This document shows positions 8,093-16,798 of a stretch of DNA of 64,000 nucleotides, one piece after another. Both the position numbers and the translations under genes were made by a program. Under the pieces are notes generated by a model that saw only the letters and a list, made by a program, of their open reading frames with translations, had not been told where the DNA came from and did no database searches. The DNA comes from Candidatus Intricatilinea gracilis (GTDB lineage: Bacteria > Pseudomonadota > Gammaproteobacteria > Burkholderiales > Burkholderiaceae_C). Position 1 is the first letter of the stretch; each line of letters starts with the position of its first letter. Location of the stretch: the NCBI GenBank assembly GCA_016702605.1, contig JADJDQ010000023.1:308190-372189 (forward strand), in the 5' to 3' direction.

Positions 8093-11000
8093 TCACTTGG
8101 TCGTGAAGGTCCAGGTCCTCGAGTTGCTCATCGCGTTGCCCGCGGCGTCCTTGACACGTGGGTCGGTGGGTCCACCCTTGACGGTCACGCTGTAGCTGGT
8201 CAACGCCGATAGGGTCCGCGTCGGGTTCAGTGTCGCGCGGCGATTCGCGGCCGAATACGTCACGGATGCGGCCACCAGCACATTGCCCGGGCCACGCAGC
8301 TCGACGCTGGTCGACGTGATGCTCGATGCGAGCATGGCTTCGTCGAAGGTGGCCGTGATGTTGGCAGTTCGCGAGACACCCGTGGCCAGGTTGGCCGGCA
8401 CGCTGCTGATGAGTGTGGGCGGCGCCGTGTCGGCTGATGGGGGCGGCGGAGGCGGCGGCGAAGGTGGTGTGCCGCCGCCCGGTGCCTGGGTCACGAACAC
8501 CACGTCGACCCAGTAGTTGGTGGACTGGAACGACGATGTCGGGAAGCTGCTGGTGGCGGCATAGGTGTACACGCCGTTGCCGCCCGCCGCGCCGCCTGGC
8601 AGTGCCTGCAGCGGCGGGTTGGTGACACCGGCAGCGGCGAAGTAGCCGTTGTCACCGGCGTAGCGGCCCAACGGCGCGTGGTACGACGCCACGTAGACCG
8701 TGTTGGCCGTGATGGCCACCGGGGTGGCGAAGTTCACCTGCTGCCAGCCGGCGCTGGTCTCGTCGGAGAACGTGGCGGATGCCAGCAAGCTGCCAGCGTC
8801 GGTCCACAAGCTGCCGATGTGGGTGCCGGTGTTGGCCGCACCCTTGTAGAAACGGATGCCCGTGATGAAGCCGTCGCTGTCCGACCTGAACCGCACGCCC
8901 AGGTTGACTGCGCCGGTGTCGGTGTGGCTTGCCACCACGGGCGTGGCCGACGGTGGCCACAGGCTGCACGGGCAGGTTGGTGGTGTGGCGGCGCCGACCG
9001 TCACGTTCACGCCCGGCCCGGCGCTTTCGAGGTTGCCGCTGTCGTCGACGGCGCGCGAGCGGATGGTCACCGTGCCGTTGCTGATGGGAGTCCAGCTATA
9101 GCTCCAGCTGGCGCGGCCGGTGGCCGGATGCCAGCTGGCACCCCCGTCGACCGACACCTCCACCGCACCGACCACCCCGGCAATGCCGCCTTCACCACCA
9201 CCCGTGTCGATGGCGCTGCCAGCGATGGTGACCGGTGTGCCGGCTGCAAGAACGGCGCCCACGGCCGGTGCGGCGATGGTCGATTGCGGCGGTGTCTCGT
9301 CGCTGCTTGGCGTGGCCGCCACCAGCCCGGCTTGCAGCATGGCCGGCTGCACCCCCATGTCGGCCAGCAGGTTCACGGTGGCTTGCTGCATGCGTGGATC
9401 GGCCGGGGTGCCGCCGCGGTCGTGGGTGCCGTCCAGGCCCCACGACCATTGCACCGTACCGGCGCCGAACACGCGCGCACCGCTGCTGTGCCGATACAAG
9501 GTGAGGGCATGGTTGGCCATGCCCGGCGCGTAGCTCGAGCCAAAGTCCTGCAGCAGTGGTGCGTTGGCCACCACGGTGGTCGACAGACGCACCAGGCCGG
9601 GTGGGCGATGGCTGTTGTGGGCGTCGACATCCCACTCGTACCCCAGCGTGCCGGCCGGCAGGGTGGCCACAGCGCCCGGCGCCTGGGTGGCGATGGAGGT
9701 GTGGCGCCACAAGCGCATCTTGCCGTCGGCCTCGGGCACCTGGATGGCCGTGGTGGCGCCGGCGTTGACCATGAAGAGGGTGCCGGTCAGTGCGTTTTCG
9801 GGGCGGCCACCGTCGGCCGGTGGGCTGAAACGGCTGTCGCGCCACGTGCCGGTCCACACGCCGCTGGGGTCGATGCGAGCGTTGGCATGGGTTTCCTTGT
9901 AACTCACCAGGGTGCGGTGGGGTGTGGCCGAGGCGTCGATGCCGGGCTCCCAGCGTGTCTTCCAGAACACCTCGTTGCCGCTGAAGAAGGCCAGGTGGAT
10001 GCCGCTGTTGCGCGCCGCCTCGACATTGGCACGTTGTGCGCCCGACCAGTATTCGTCGTGGCCCACCGACACGAAGACCTTGTGCCGCAGCAGCAGGGCA
10101 CCCTGGCGGTCGGTGTCGACGCTGCTGGTGTAGCTGACGTCGTAGCCGTTGGCCTCGAGCCAGCGCAGCATGGGGTATTCGCTGTTGAACAGCCAGTCCT
10201 GCCCACCGTCGACGGCCCGGGTGTTGAACGGCCGGTTGTAGCTGACCTTGTAGGCCCGCCCGACCGGTGCGCCGGTGTACAGGCTGTTGCCGCCGTAGCT
10301 GTTGTAGGCCTGCCAGGTGCTGTCCGAGGTCTGGAACAGCAGGTCGGAGCTGCCGGCGTCGTCGCGCACCACAAACACGATGTGGCTGGCGCCGCCGGTG
10401 TCGCCGCGTACCAGCCGGGCGATGTAGATGCCCGACACGGCACTGGCCGGCACGGCCCACGAACCCGAGACCTGCCAGTTGCCGCAGTCGATGAGCCCGG
10501 TGGCCAGATCGTTCAGGCAAGGTGGCTGGGCTTGCGGCAGGGGGGCGCTCGGGTTCACGCTGGCGACCCGGCGTGCACCCAGGCCGCCGTAGTAGCCCAG
10601 GCGATAGATGTCGAAGCGGTAGCTGCTTGCCGAGGTGTCGACCTTGAAGGTGATGGTGGCGCCGCGGTTCACGCTGATGTTGCTGGCAAAACCCTGGATG
10701 CTGGGGTCACCGATGCCGCTGATGTCCCACTCGCCGGGCGGATGGCCGGGCAGGCAGTTCTCGGCCACCACGGCATTGGCAGGTGCTGCGCAGGTGCCGC
10801 CGGTCGGTGGGGGTGGTGGCGGAGGCGGAGGTGGGGGAGGCGGAGGGGGCGTGCTGCCGCCTGGGCTGAACACCACGTCGACCCAGTAGTTGCTGGCCAG
10901 GTAACTGTCGGTCGGGAAGCCACTGCTGCTGCCGTAGCGGTACACACCGTTGCCACCACTCACGCCGCTGCGCAGCAGGTGGATGAAGCCGTTGTCCACA

Positions 11001-13255
11001 CCACTGCTGGCGAAGAAGTTGTTGTCTCCCGCGTAACGCCCGTTCGGCGCGAAATACGACGCCACGTAGACCGTGTTGGCGCTGATCGGCACCGGCACGG
11101 CAAGGTCGACCTGCTGCCAGCCGGTGGCCGTCTCGGCGCCGAAACTGGCCGATGCCAGCAGGCTGCCCGAGCTGGTCCACAGGTTGCCCAGGTGCGGGCC
11201 GCTGTTGCCGGCGCCCTTGTAGAAGCGCAGGCCGGTGATGACACCGTCGACATCGGCCCTGAACTTGACGCCGAGCTCCACCGCATTGCCGTCGGCCACC
11301 GAAGGGTTGGCCGGGCTGGCGGTTGCCGGCCAGGCGCTGCACGGGCAGTTGTCGGCAGGGGGAGGGTCAGTGCCGGGGCCGGGGTCGGTGCCACTGTCGA
11401 GGGTGTACACGGCGGCATGGGCGCCGGACTCGGCGGCGAAGAAGGCGTAGGGCACCCCCTTGATCGTCTCGACGTCGAAGCTCACGGCGCCGCCGCCGCG
11501 GGTGATGGTCGACAGCAGCCGGTTGCCCGACCGCATCGGCAACATCGCCTGCAGGCCCCTGGCGGCCGGGTCCCTGGTGATGCCGAAGCTCAGCACCCCG
11601 GCGTCGAAGGTGATGGTGCCGAAGGTCGAGGCCTGGCGGCCATCCAGCCAGGTCAGCAACTGGCGCGCCGAGATGACGGGTACGTTGCGCGCGCGGGCCG
11701 ACGCCAGCACGGCATCCGTCACCGGCGAACTGGCCAGATCGGTGTGGGCATTGACGGTGTAGGCGCCGTAAGCGCCGGCGGCGCCGAGGGCACGGTCGAG
11801 CAGGGTGTCGACAGTGAACGGGTAGGTCTGGCCCGACTCGTCGGTCATCTGGGTGGCCGCCATGTAGACGTCGACCAGGCTGCCGTCCAGGCGTGCAAAC
11901 CGCATGGGCATGGCCGAGCCGGTGAACAGGCCGGGCGCATCGACGACCCAGCTCGGTGGCCAGAAGTAGTAGGTGGTGTCCAGCCGCATGCCGTGGTTGA
12001 ACTGCACGTCGGCGGCCGAGCTCCAGTCGCTCCACACGACGCAGTGATGCCGCTGCGTGCGCAGCGGGCCCGCGCCGGCGAACCTGGTCTGGAACACACC
12101 GATCTGCGTCGCGTAGAAGGTCTGCAGAGAGGCGGCGTCGTAGTTGGCGCAGCCGGTGTCGATGTGCACGCCGATCTCGAAGCCGGCGGCGGTGTACTGC
12201 GCGGCCTGGGTGTCACTCAGTGGTGTGTTGTTGAAGATGTACGAGGTGGCGCGTGGGCATTGCCAGTCGGCCACCGAGCAGCCGGGCGGGTCGAGCGCCG
12301 CGAGTTGATCGAACCGCCCTGCGGTGCCGCCGTTGCCGTGGTCGTCACCGGTCATCACCACCACGGCCTTGTGGCGGTTGGGCCAGTACCACAGGCGTGG
12401 CAGAGGCTTGTCGGCCATCAACTGCATCAGGTTGGCAAGCAGGCGTTGTTGCTCGTCGGCCTGGGGTATCGCGAGTTTGCCCAGGTCGATCCAGTCGGGT
12501 TGGGGGTCGACCACGGCGTTGCCGAAGAACTTGTCGCTCGCACGCACTGGCGCGAAACCATCACGCTCCTGGCTGGCCCAGGCCGGGTTGCCCTGGCGTG
12601 TCGTCACGACCGAGGTGGCCAGGTCGTAGGCAAAGGCCGCCGCCTGGCCCGCGCCCACCTGGTGCAGCGTCACCGCAGGGTGACTGGTGGCCAGATCGGC
12701 ACTGCCGTACAGCGTGGCCAGCGCACTGGCACCGGCCAGGTGGTAGAGCCTGGCCGCGCCGTGGTACTGCATGGTGGCGGGTGTGATGCCCCGGCCCGGG
12801 CTGGCCGAGGTGTCGACACGCAGGTAGGCGTCCGACAAGGTGCCGCCGGTCGGTGTCAGGCCCAGCAGGCCGGCCAGACGCGGGTCGGGCGCCATGGCGA
12901 TGAGCCGGCCACCGGCGCCGACCCAGTCGCCCAGCACGCTGGCCTGGCCTGGCGTCAGCGGCATGCTGGCCAGGATGACCAGGTCATGGGCCGCCAGCAG
13001 GCCGGCGCTGAGGGTGGTGATGTCGGCTGTCGAGAAGGCGTTGAAACCTTCGGTGCGCAAGATCTCGGCGTAGTAGGGGCCGAAGCTGGTAGTGCCCGAG
13101 GTGAGCACCAGCACCGGCCCACCCGGCCCCTGGCTCGGGTCGGACGCCGCACGGGCCTCACGCGCCAGGCCGAGCAGCAGCAAGGCCAGCATCGCGGCCA
13201 GCAGCACGAAGGCCAGCCTCGATCGTTCATGCGCCAGGTGTTGGTGTCCGCACAT
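8093..13255 (-). CDS. Very large secreted multidomain protein: deacetylase-like, DMFase-beta-like, two DUF4082 and a Big_5 domain
   Basis: About 1720 residues. A signal peptide (hydrophobic LAFVLLAAMLALLLLGLA, then AREARAA) exports it. Residues about 300-610 contain VVMTGDDHGN and EIGVHIDTG, patterns suggestive of a polysaccharide-deacetylase fold. A DUF4082 module follows (about 640-800, beginning NCPCSAWPA), then a polyproline linker, an N,N-dimethylformamidase-beta-like domain (about 835-1320, with YRLGYYGGLGARRV and SVGHDEYWS), an Ig-like segment, a second DUF4082 (from about 1440), another proline linker and a C-terminal Big_5 domain (about 1620-1720). The start at 13255 is preceded by GGGGAGA; an upstream in-frame ATG lies at 13288. 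Convergent with the polysaccharide locus, it may act on exported polysaccharide; that is inference. Confidence 0.85.
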   Translation of the reverse strand: MCGHQHLAHERSRLAFVLLAAMLALLLLGLAREARAASDPSQGPGGPVLVLTSGTTSFGPYYAEILRTEGFNAFSTADITTLSAGLLAAHDLVILASMPLTPGQASVLGDWVGAGGRLIAMAPDPRLAGLLGLTPTGGTLSDAYLRVDTSASPGRGITPATMQYHGAARLYHLAGASALATLYGSADLATSHPAVTLHQVGAGQAAAFAYDLATSVVTTRQGNPAWASQERDGFAPVRASDKFFGNAVVDPQPDWIDLGKLAIPQADEQQRLLANLMQLMADKPLPRLWYWPNRHKAVVVMTGDDHGNGGTAGRFDQLAALDPPGCSVADWQCPRATSYIFNNTPLSDTQAAQYTAAGFEIGVHIDTGCANYDAASLQTFYATQIGVFQTRFAGAGPLRTQRHHCVVWSDWSSAADVQFNHGMRLDTTYYFWPPSWVVDAPGLFTGSAMPMRFARLDGSLVDVYMAATQMTDESGQTYPFTVDTLLDRALGAAGAYGAYTVNAHTDLASSPVTDAVLASARARNVPVISARQLLTWLDGRQASTFGTITFDAGVLSFGITRDPAARGLQAMLPMRSGNRLLSTITRGGGAVSFDVETIKGVPYAFFAAESGAHAAVYTLDSGTDPGPGTDPPPADNCPCSAWPATASPANPSVADGNAVELGVKFRADVDGVITGLRFYKGAGNSGPHLGNLWTSSGSLLASASFGAETATGWQQVDLAVPVPISANTVYVASYFAPNGRYAGDNNFFASSGVDNGFIHLLRSGVSGGNGVYRYGSSSGFPTDSYLASNYWVDVVFSPGGSTPPPPPPPPPPPPPPPTGGTCAAPANAVVAENCLPGHPPGEWDISGIGDPSIQGFASNISVNRGATITFKVDTSASSYRFDIYRLGYYGGLGARRVASVNPSAPLPQAQPPCLNDLATGLIDCGNWQVSGSWAVPASAVSGIYIARLVRGDTGGASHIVFVVRDDAGSSDLLFQTSDSTWQAYNSYGGNSLYTGAPVGRAYKVSYNRPFNTRAVDGGQDWLFNSEYPMLRWLEANGYDVSYTSSVDTDRQGALLLRHKVFVSVGHDEYWSGAQRANVEAARNSGIHLAFFSGNEVFWKTRWEPGIDASATPHRTLVSYKETHANARIDPSGVWTGTWRDSRFSPPADGGRPENALTGTLFMVNAGATTAIQVPEADGKMRLWRHTSIATQAPGAVATLPAGTLGYEWDVDAHNSHRPPGLVRLSTTVVANAPLLQDFGSSYAPGMANHALTLYRHSSGARVFGAGTVQWSWGLDGTHDRGGTPADPRMQQATVNLLADMGVQPAMLQAGLVAATPSSDETPPQSTIAAPAVGAVLAAGTPVTIAGSAIDTGGGEGGIAGVVGAVEVSVDGGASWHPATGRASWSYSWTPISNGTVTIRSRAVDDSGNLESAGPGVNVTVGAATPPTCPCSLWPPSATPVVASHTDTGAVNLGVRFRSDSDGFITGIRFYKGAANTGTHIGSLWTDAGSLLASATFSDETSAGWQQVNFATPVAITANTVYVASYHAPLGRYAGDNGYFAAAGVTNPPLQALPGGAAGGNGVYTYAATSSFPTSSFQSTNYWVDVVFVTQAPGGGTPPSPPPPPPPSADTAPPTLISSVPANLATGVSRTANITATFDEAMLASSITSTSVELRGPGNVLVAASVTYSAANRRATLNPTRTLSALTSYSVTVKGGPTDPRVKDAAGNAMSNSRTWTFTTK

Positions 13256-13297
13256 CGACGTCTCCCCATCAATTTCGAATCTGCCCACCCGCGCGCC

Positions 13298-14479
13298 TCA
13301 CGGCGCCAACGTCCAGGCCGAGACACGGTCCTGCGCATCACCGGCAATCAGCACCGCCTGCCCAGCGCCGAACGCCACCACGTTGACTGCACGTGTCGAG
13401 GCCTGCACGGTGTGTCTGACGCTGCGTGTCGCCACGTCCCACACCAGCAACCGGCCGTCGTCACCAGCGCCAGCCAGCAAGGTCGCTGTCGGGTTGAACG
13501 CCAGGCTGCGCACGCCGCCTCGTTGCCCGGTCAGCCGGTGCAGCAGGTGGGCGCCAGCAGGGCCGACGTGCCACAGCAGCACCTGGCCGTCTCGCCCCGC
13601 GCTGGCCAGCAGGCCGGTGTTGCCGGCAAAGGCCAGCGCCGCAATGGCGCCAGTGTGTGCACCGGTGTGTGAAGCGGCGGGCGTGGTGGCAGGTGTGGTG
13701 GCAGGTGCGGCCCATCGTGCGCCGAGTCCTGCGCCGGTGGATGCGCCGGCGAGGGCGCCGTTGGCGCCAGCGTGGCCGCCGGTGCCTGCGGGTGCGGCCG
13801 CGGGCAGGGGTCTGGCTGCCAGATCCCACACCAGCAACCGCCCGGAAGCGTCACCGGCGGCGAGCCAGCGGGCATCGGCGCTCAGCGCCAGGGCGTCGAC
13901 GAAGTCGGTGGGGCCGGACAACACGGCGTGCAGGCGCCCGCTGCGGCCGTCCCAGAGCATGACGCGGGTCTCTTCGCCGCCGGTGACCACCACGGCGCCG
14001 TCGGCACTGGCTGCCACGGCGCGTAGTGCATGTTCGTGGCCACGCAGCGAGAAACGTCGGGTGCCGCTGGCGACGTCCCACACCTGGGCGCCGCTGTCGC
14101 GGCCGATCGCCACCAGCAAGCGGCCGTCGGCGCTGTAGACCAGCCCCGTCACGGCCACCTTGCCCGGGCCGGCGACCAGGCGCAGCTCCTGGCTGGCCGA
14201 GCCGTCCATCAGGCGCACCCGGCCGTCCGAACTGGCCACGGCCACGCTGTGGCCATCGCGCGCCACCGCCAGCGCGGTGATTCCCTGACGATCGAAGGCG
14301 TGGGTGCGCCGCCCGGCCACACGGGCCTTGCCCGCCGCGGTGGTGGCATCCGGGGGGGCGGTAGCCGCTGCCGGCTGCCCGGCACCAGTCTCGGACCCAC
14401 CGCCGCAGGCGCTCAGCGCCGCCACCAGCAGGGCAGATGCGAGCCCGCGGCGTCGACGAAAAGGGTGCTGTCGCATCAT
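13298..14479 (-). CDS. WD40-repeat lipoprotein
   Basis: The 393-residue product begins with a basic n-region and hydrophobic stretch ending in a lipobox, LSAC followed by GGG, so it should be lipidated and probably sits at the inner or outer membrane facing the periplasm. The rest is a chain of WD40 blades, each ending with patterns such as VQLWD-like VMLWDGRSG, LLVWDLAAR, VLLWHVGPA and LLVWDVATR, enough for a single beta-propeller. A small low-complexity Ala/Gly/Thr stretch interrupts the propeller near residues 230-270. It precedes the large secreted protein by 42 bases on the same strand, so the two may be co-expressed. The binding partner is unknown. Confidence 0.85.
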   Translation of the reverse strand: MMRQHPFRRRRGLASALLVAALSACGGGSETGAGQPAAATAPPDATTAAGKARVAGRRTHAFDRQGITALAVARDGHSVAVASSDGRVRLMDGSASQELRLVAGPGKVAVTGLVYSADGRLLVAIGRDSGAQVWDVASGTRRFSLRGHEHALRAVAASADGAVVVTGGEETRVMLWDGRSGRLHAVLSGPTDFVDALALSADARWLAAGDASGRLLVWDLAARPLPAAAPAGTGGHAGANGALAGASTGAGLGARWAAPATTPATTPAASHTGAHTGAIAALAFAGNTGLLASAGRDGQVLLWHVGPAGAHLLHRLTGQRGGVRSLAFNPTATLLAGAGDDGRLLVWDVATRSVRHTVQASTRAVNVVAFGAGQAVLIAGDAQDRVSAWTLAP

Positions 14480-14609
14480 CCACTCCCCTCACGAGGCATC
14501 CATGCCTTACCGGGGTGAATCTAGCGAGGCATTGGTTCGGTGTTGCGTGGGCAGATGGCCCGGGCACTGAGCCGGACGGCTCATCGACCCGCTGGTACCG
14601 GGACCGACG

Positions 14610-15353
14610 TCAGCCGGCGCTGCGCGGCTTGCGCAGGCAGGTCACCAGATAGAACAGCAGCAGTGCCGCGGCCATGAGCCACCATTGCAGTGCGTAGCCG
14701 CGGTGTTTGACCGAGCGGTTCTCGGGGGCCGGCCAGTGGCGCACGAGCTGGTCGGGCGGGGTGTCGCCGTCCTGCAGCAACGCGACGGGTTGCACCGCCT
14801 TGCCGCCGGCCAGCGCGGCAAAACGCGCGATGTCGACACGCATCCACAGGCGTGGGTCGGTCTCGTGCTGCTGCGGCATCAGGAAGTAGGCCTTGGTCGA
14901 CGGCACGTCGGCCAGACCAGTGACGTCGACCAGGCCGGCCGGCGTGACCACCTCGGGCAAGACACCGCGGCCCTGGGGCCAGGCCGACCAGCCGCGATTG
15001 ACCAGCAGCAGGGTGTTGCTGCCTTCGATCTGCAGGGGAGTGACGACAAACACGCCGGCAACTCCGTTGTGCTGGCGGTTGTCCACATAGAACTGCAGTG
15101 CCGGCAGGTAACGACCACGCGCCGTGTAACGGGCGGCGTCGGCTCGGCCGGGCTCGAGCAGGTGTGCGCCGATGGGTTCGGGCGGCTGGCGCAGGCGTTC
15201 GTCACGCAACGCGGCGGCGGCTTCGGCCGCGATGGCCTTGCCGTGTTGCCACTGGCCCAGGCCAAGCAGCAGCGCCAGGGTGGCTGCGGTAGCCAGTGTG
15301 GGAATCAGCCGCAGCGTGAAGCGGCGCTGCGGCGACGGGTGCTTCAGAGCCAA
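14610..15353 (-). CDS. SURF1 family cytochrome oxidase assembly protein
   Basis: A 247-residue SURF1 protein: an N-terminal membrane helix (LIPTLATAATLALLLGLGQW), the periplasmic domain with ARGRYLPALQFYVDNRQ, LLVNRGW and VTGLADVP, and a C-terminal helix ending the family (KHRGYALQWWLMAAALLLFYL). SURF1 assists haem a insertion into subunit I. The only plausible in-frame start near the first helix is a TTG at 15353, which overlaps the end of the subunit III gene; a rare start, but it fits translational coupling. A much longer open frame running through the upstream genes to 16952 is an artefact of GC richness. Confidence 0.85.
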   Translation of the reverse strand: MALKHPSPQRRFTLRLIPTLATAATLALLLGLGQWQHGKAIAAEAAAALRDERLRQPPEPIGAHLLEPGRADAARYTARGRYLPALQFYVDNRQHNGVAGVFVVTPLQIEGSNTLLLVNRGWSAWPQGRGVLPEVVTPAGLVDVTGLADVPSTKAYFLMPQQHETDPRLWMRVDIARFAALAGGKAVQPVALLQDGDTPPDQLVRHWPAPENRSVKHRGYALQWWLMAAALLLFYLVTCLRKPRSAG

Positions 15354-16219
15354 TAGACGAACACGAAGAGGATGAGCCAGACCACGTCGACGAAGTGCCA
15401 GTACCAGGCGACGGCTTCGAAGGCGAAATGGTTGTCGGGCGAGAAGTGGCCCTTCAGGCTGCGCCCCAGGCACACCGTGAGCATGATGGCGCCGAGTGTG
15501 ACGTGCATGCCGTGGAATCCGGTGAGCATGAAGAAGGTCGCGCCGTACACACCGGCACCCAGCGTCAGGCCCAGTTCCTGGTAGGCGTGCATGTATTCGA
15601 CCACCTGGAAACCCATGAACACCGCACCCAGGGCGATGGTCAGCGCCAGGCCGATGTTGAGGTGGGCACGTTTGCCCTTGAGCAGGCCGTGATGGGCCCA
15701 GGTGAGGGTGACGCCCGAGGTCAGCAGCAGCAGCGTGTTGATCGCCGGGATGCCCCAGGCGCCCATGGGCGTGAACTGGTCGCCCAGCGGGCCGCTGCTG
15801 GGCCAGACATTGGCGAAGCCGGTGTAGGGGCTGAGGTCGGCCTCGTAACCACCGAGTTCGGGCAGGGCGATACGGCGCACGTAGTACAGGCCGCCGAACA
15901 GGCAGGCGAAGAACATCACCTCGGAAAAGATGAACCACACCATGCCGATGCGGTACGAGCGGTCCTCCCAGTGGGTGTATTTGCCGCCGACGTTTTCGCC
16001 GATCACCTCGCCGAACCAGCCGATCAGCACATACAGGATGGCGGCCGCACCGGCATACATGGCCCACACGCCCGACGGCATGTTGTTGATGCGCAGGATG
16101 AAACCAGCCGCCAACGCAAAGATGGCAAACGACAGCAGCGTCGAGTAGCGGCTGGCGTGAGGCACGTAGTACTGGCCTCGGGAGAGGACTGGGGCCGCGG
16201 TGAGTGTGTGGTCGGTCAT
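15344..16219 (-). CDS. ctaE: Cytochrome c oxidase subunit III
   Basis: A 291-residue seven-helix subunit III of aa3 oxidase. Diagnostic segments are FFACLFGGLYYVRR, LLLTSGVTLTWAHHGLLKG, GFQVVEYMHAYQELGLTLG, TGFHGMHVTLGAIML and the end FAFEAVAWYWHFVDVVWLILFVFVYWL region. Subunit III stabilises the catalytic core in the inner membrane. It follows CtaG by 45 bases; the small DUF2970-type gene often found between them in Burkholderiales does not fit in that space. Its stop is overlapped by the TTG start of SURF1. Confidence 0.95.
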   Translation of the reverse strand: MTDHTLTAAPVLSRGQYYVPHASRYSTLLSFAIFALAAGFILRINNMPSGVWAMYAGAAAILYVLIGWFGEVIGENVGGKYTHWEDRSYRIGMVWFIFSEVMFFACLFGGLYYVRRIALPELGGYEADLSPYTGFANVWPSSGPLGDQFTPMGAWGIPAINTLLLLTSGVTLTWAHHGLLKGKRAHLNIGLALTIALGAVFMGFQVVEYMHAYQELGLTLGAGVYGATFFMLTGFHGMHVTLGAIMLTVCLGRSLKGHFSPDNHFAFEAVAWYWHFVDVVWLILFVFVYWL

Positions 16220-16264
16220 GGCAGGGTCTTTCTCGAATTACTCCGGGCGTTGCGACGCCGGGGC

Positions 16265-16798
16265 TCAGGTGCGGGCCTTGGGTGCCTCGAAGAAGGTGTA
16301 CGACAGGGTGATGGTGCGGATGTCGGGGTCGAGCGCCTCGTCGACCACGAAGACCAGCGGCATGGTGCGGACCTCGCTCGGTGCAAGTGTTTGCAGGCTG
16401 AAGCAGAAACACTCGATCTTGCTGAAGTGGCCTGCCGCCATGGCCGGTGTGATGCTGGGCACCGCCTGGCCGGTGAACGACTGTCCGGCGGTGTTGCGCA
16501 CGACGTAGTTGGTCTGGATGACAGCGCCCGGGTGCACCTGCATCGAGAACTGTTCGGGTCTGAGTTCGAGGCCCACACCGGGCATGGTGTGGGCGAGGAA
16601 CTCGACCTTGACCCAGCGGCTGTCGACGACCTGGGTGTTGATGGGCCGAGCCGCCGCCACGGCGTTCGTGCGGCCGTTCAAGCCGGTGAGACGGCAGAGC
16701 ACGTCGTACAGCGGCACCAGCGCAAAACCGAAGCCGGTGAAGAAGGTCGCGACCAGCATGAGCTGCAGGCCCAGTCGCCGGTTCCTGGGCTGGGTCAT
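16265..16798 (-). CDS. ctaG: Cytochrome c oxidase assembly protein CtaG/Cox11
   Basis: A 177-residue Cox11 family protein: a single N-terminal membrane helix (LGLQLMLVATFFTGFGFALVPLY) and a periplasmic domain with the copper-binding CFCF motif in KIECFCFSLQ, plus LVFVVDEALDP and ITLSYTFFEA. Cox11 delivers copper to the CuB site of subunit I. The ATG at 16798 overlaps the stop of subunit I (ATGA), so it is coupled to the oxidase genes. Longer in-frame extension upstream is within ctaD and is rejected. Confidence 0.95.
   Translation of the reverse strand: MTQPRNRRLGLQLMLVATFFTGFGFALVPLYDVLCRLTGLNGRTNAVAAARPINTQVVDSRWVKVEFLAHTMPGVGLELRPEQFSMQVHPGAVIQTNYVVRNTAGQSFTGQAVPSITPAMAAGHFSKIECFCFSLQTLAPSEVRTMPLVFVVDEALDPDIRTITLSYTFFEAPKART

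Noticed and set aside
8678..13672. A 1664-codon open frame on the + strand opposite the large secreted protein
   Set aside because: High GC gives long antisense frames. It has no domains, is rich in Arg/Gly/His/Ala, and the opposite strand encodes recognisable domains with a signal peptide and ribosome site.
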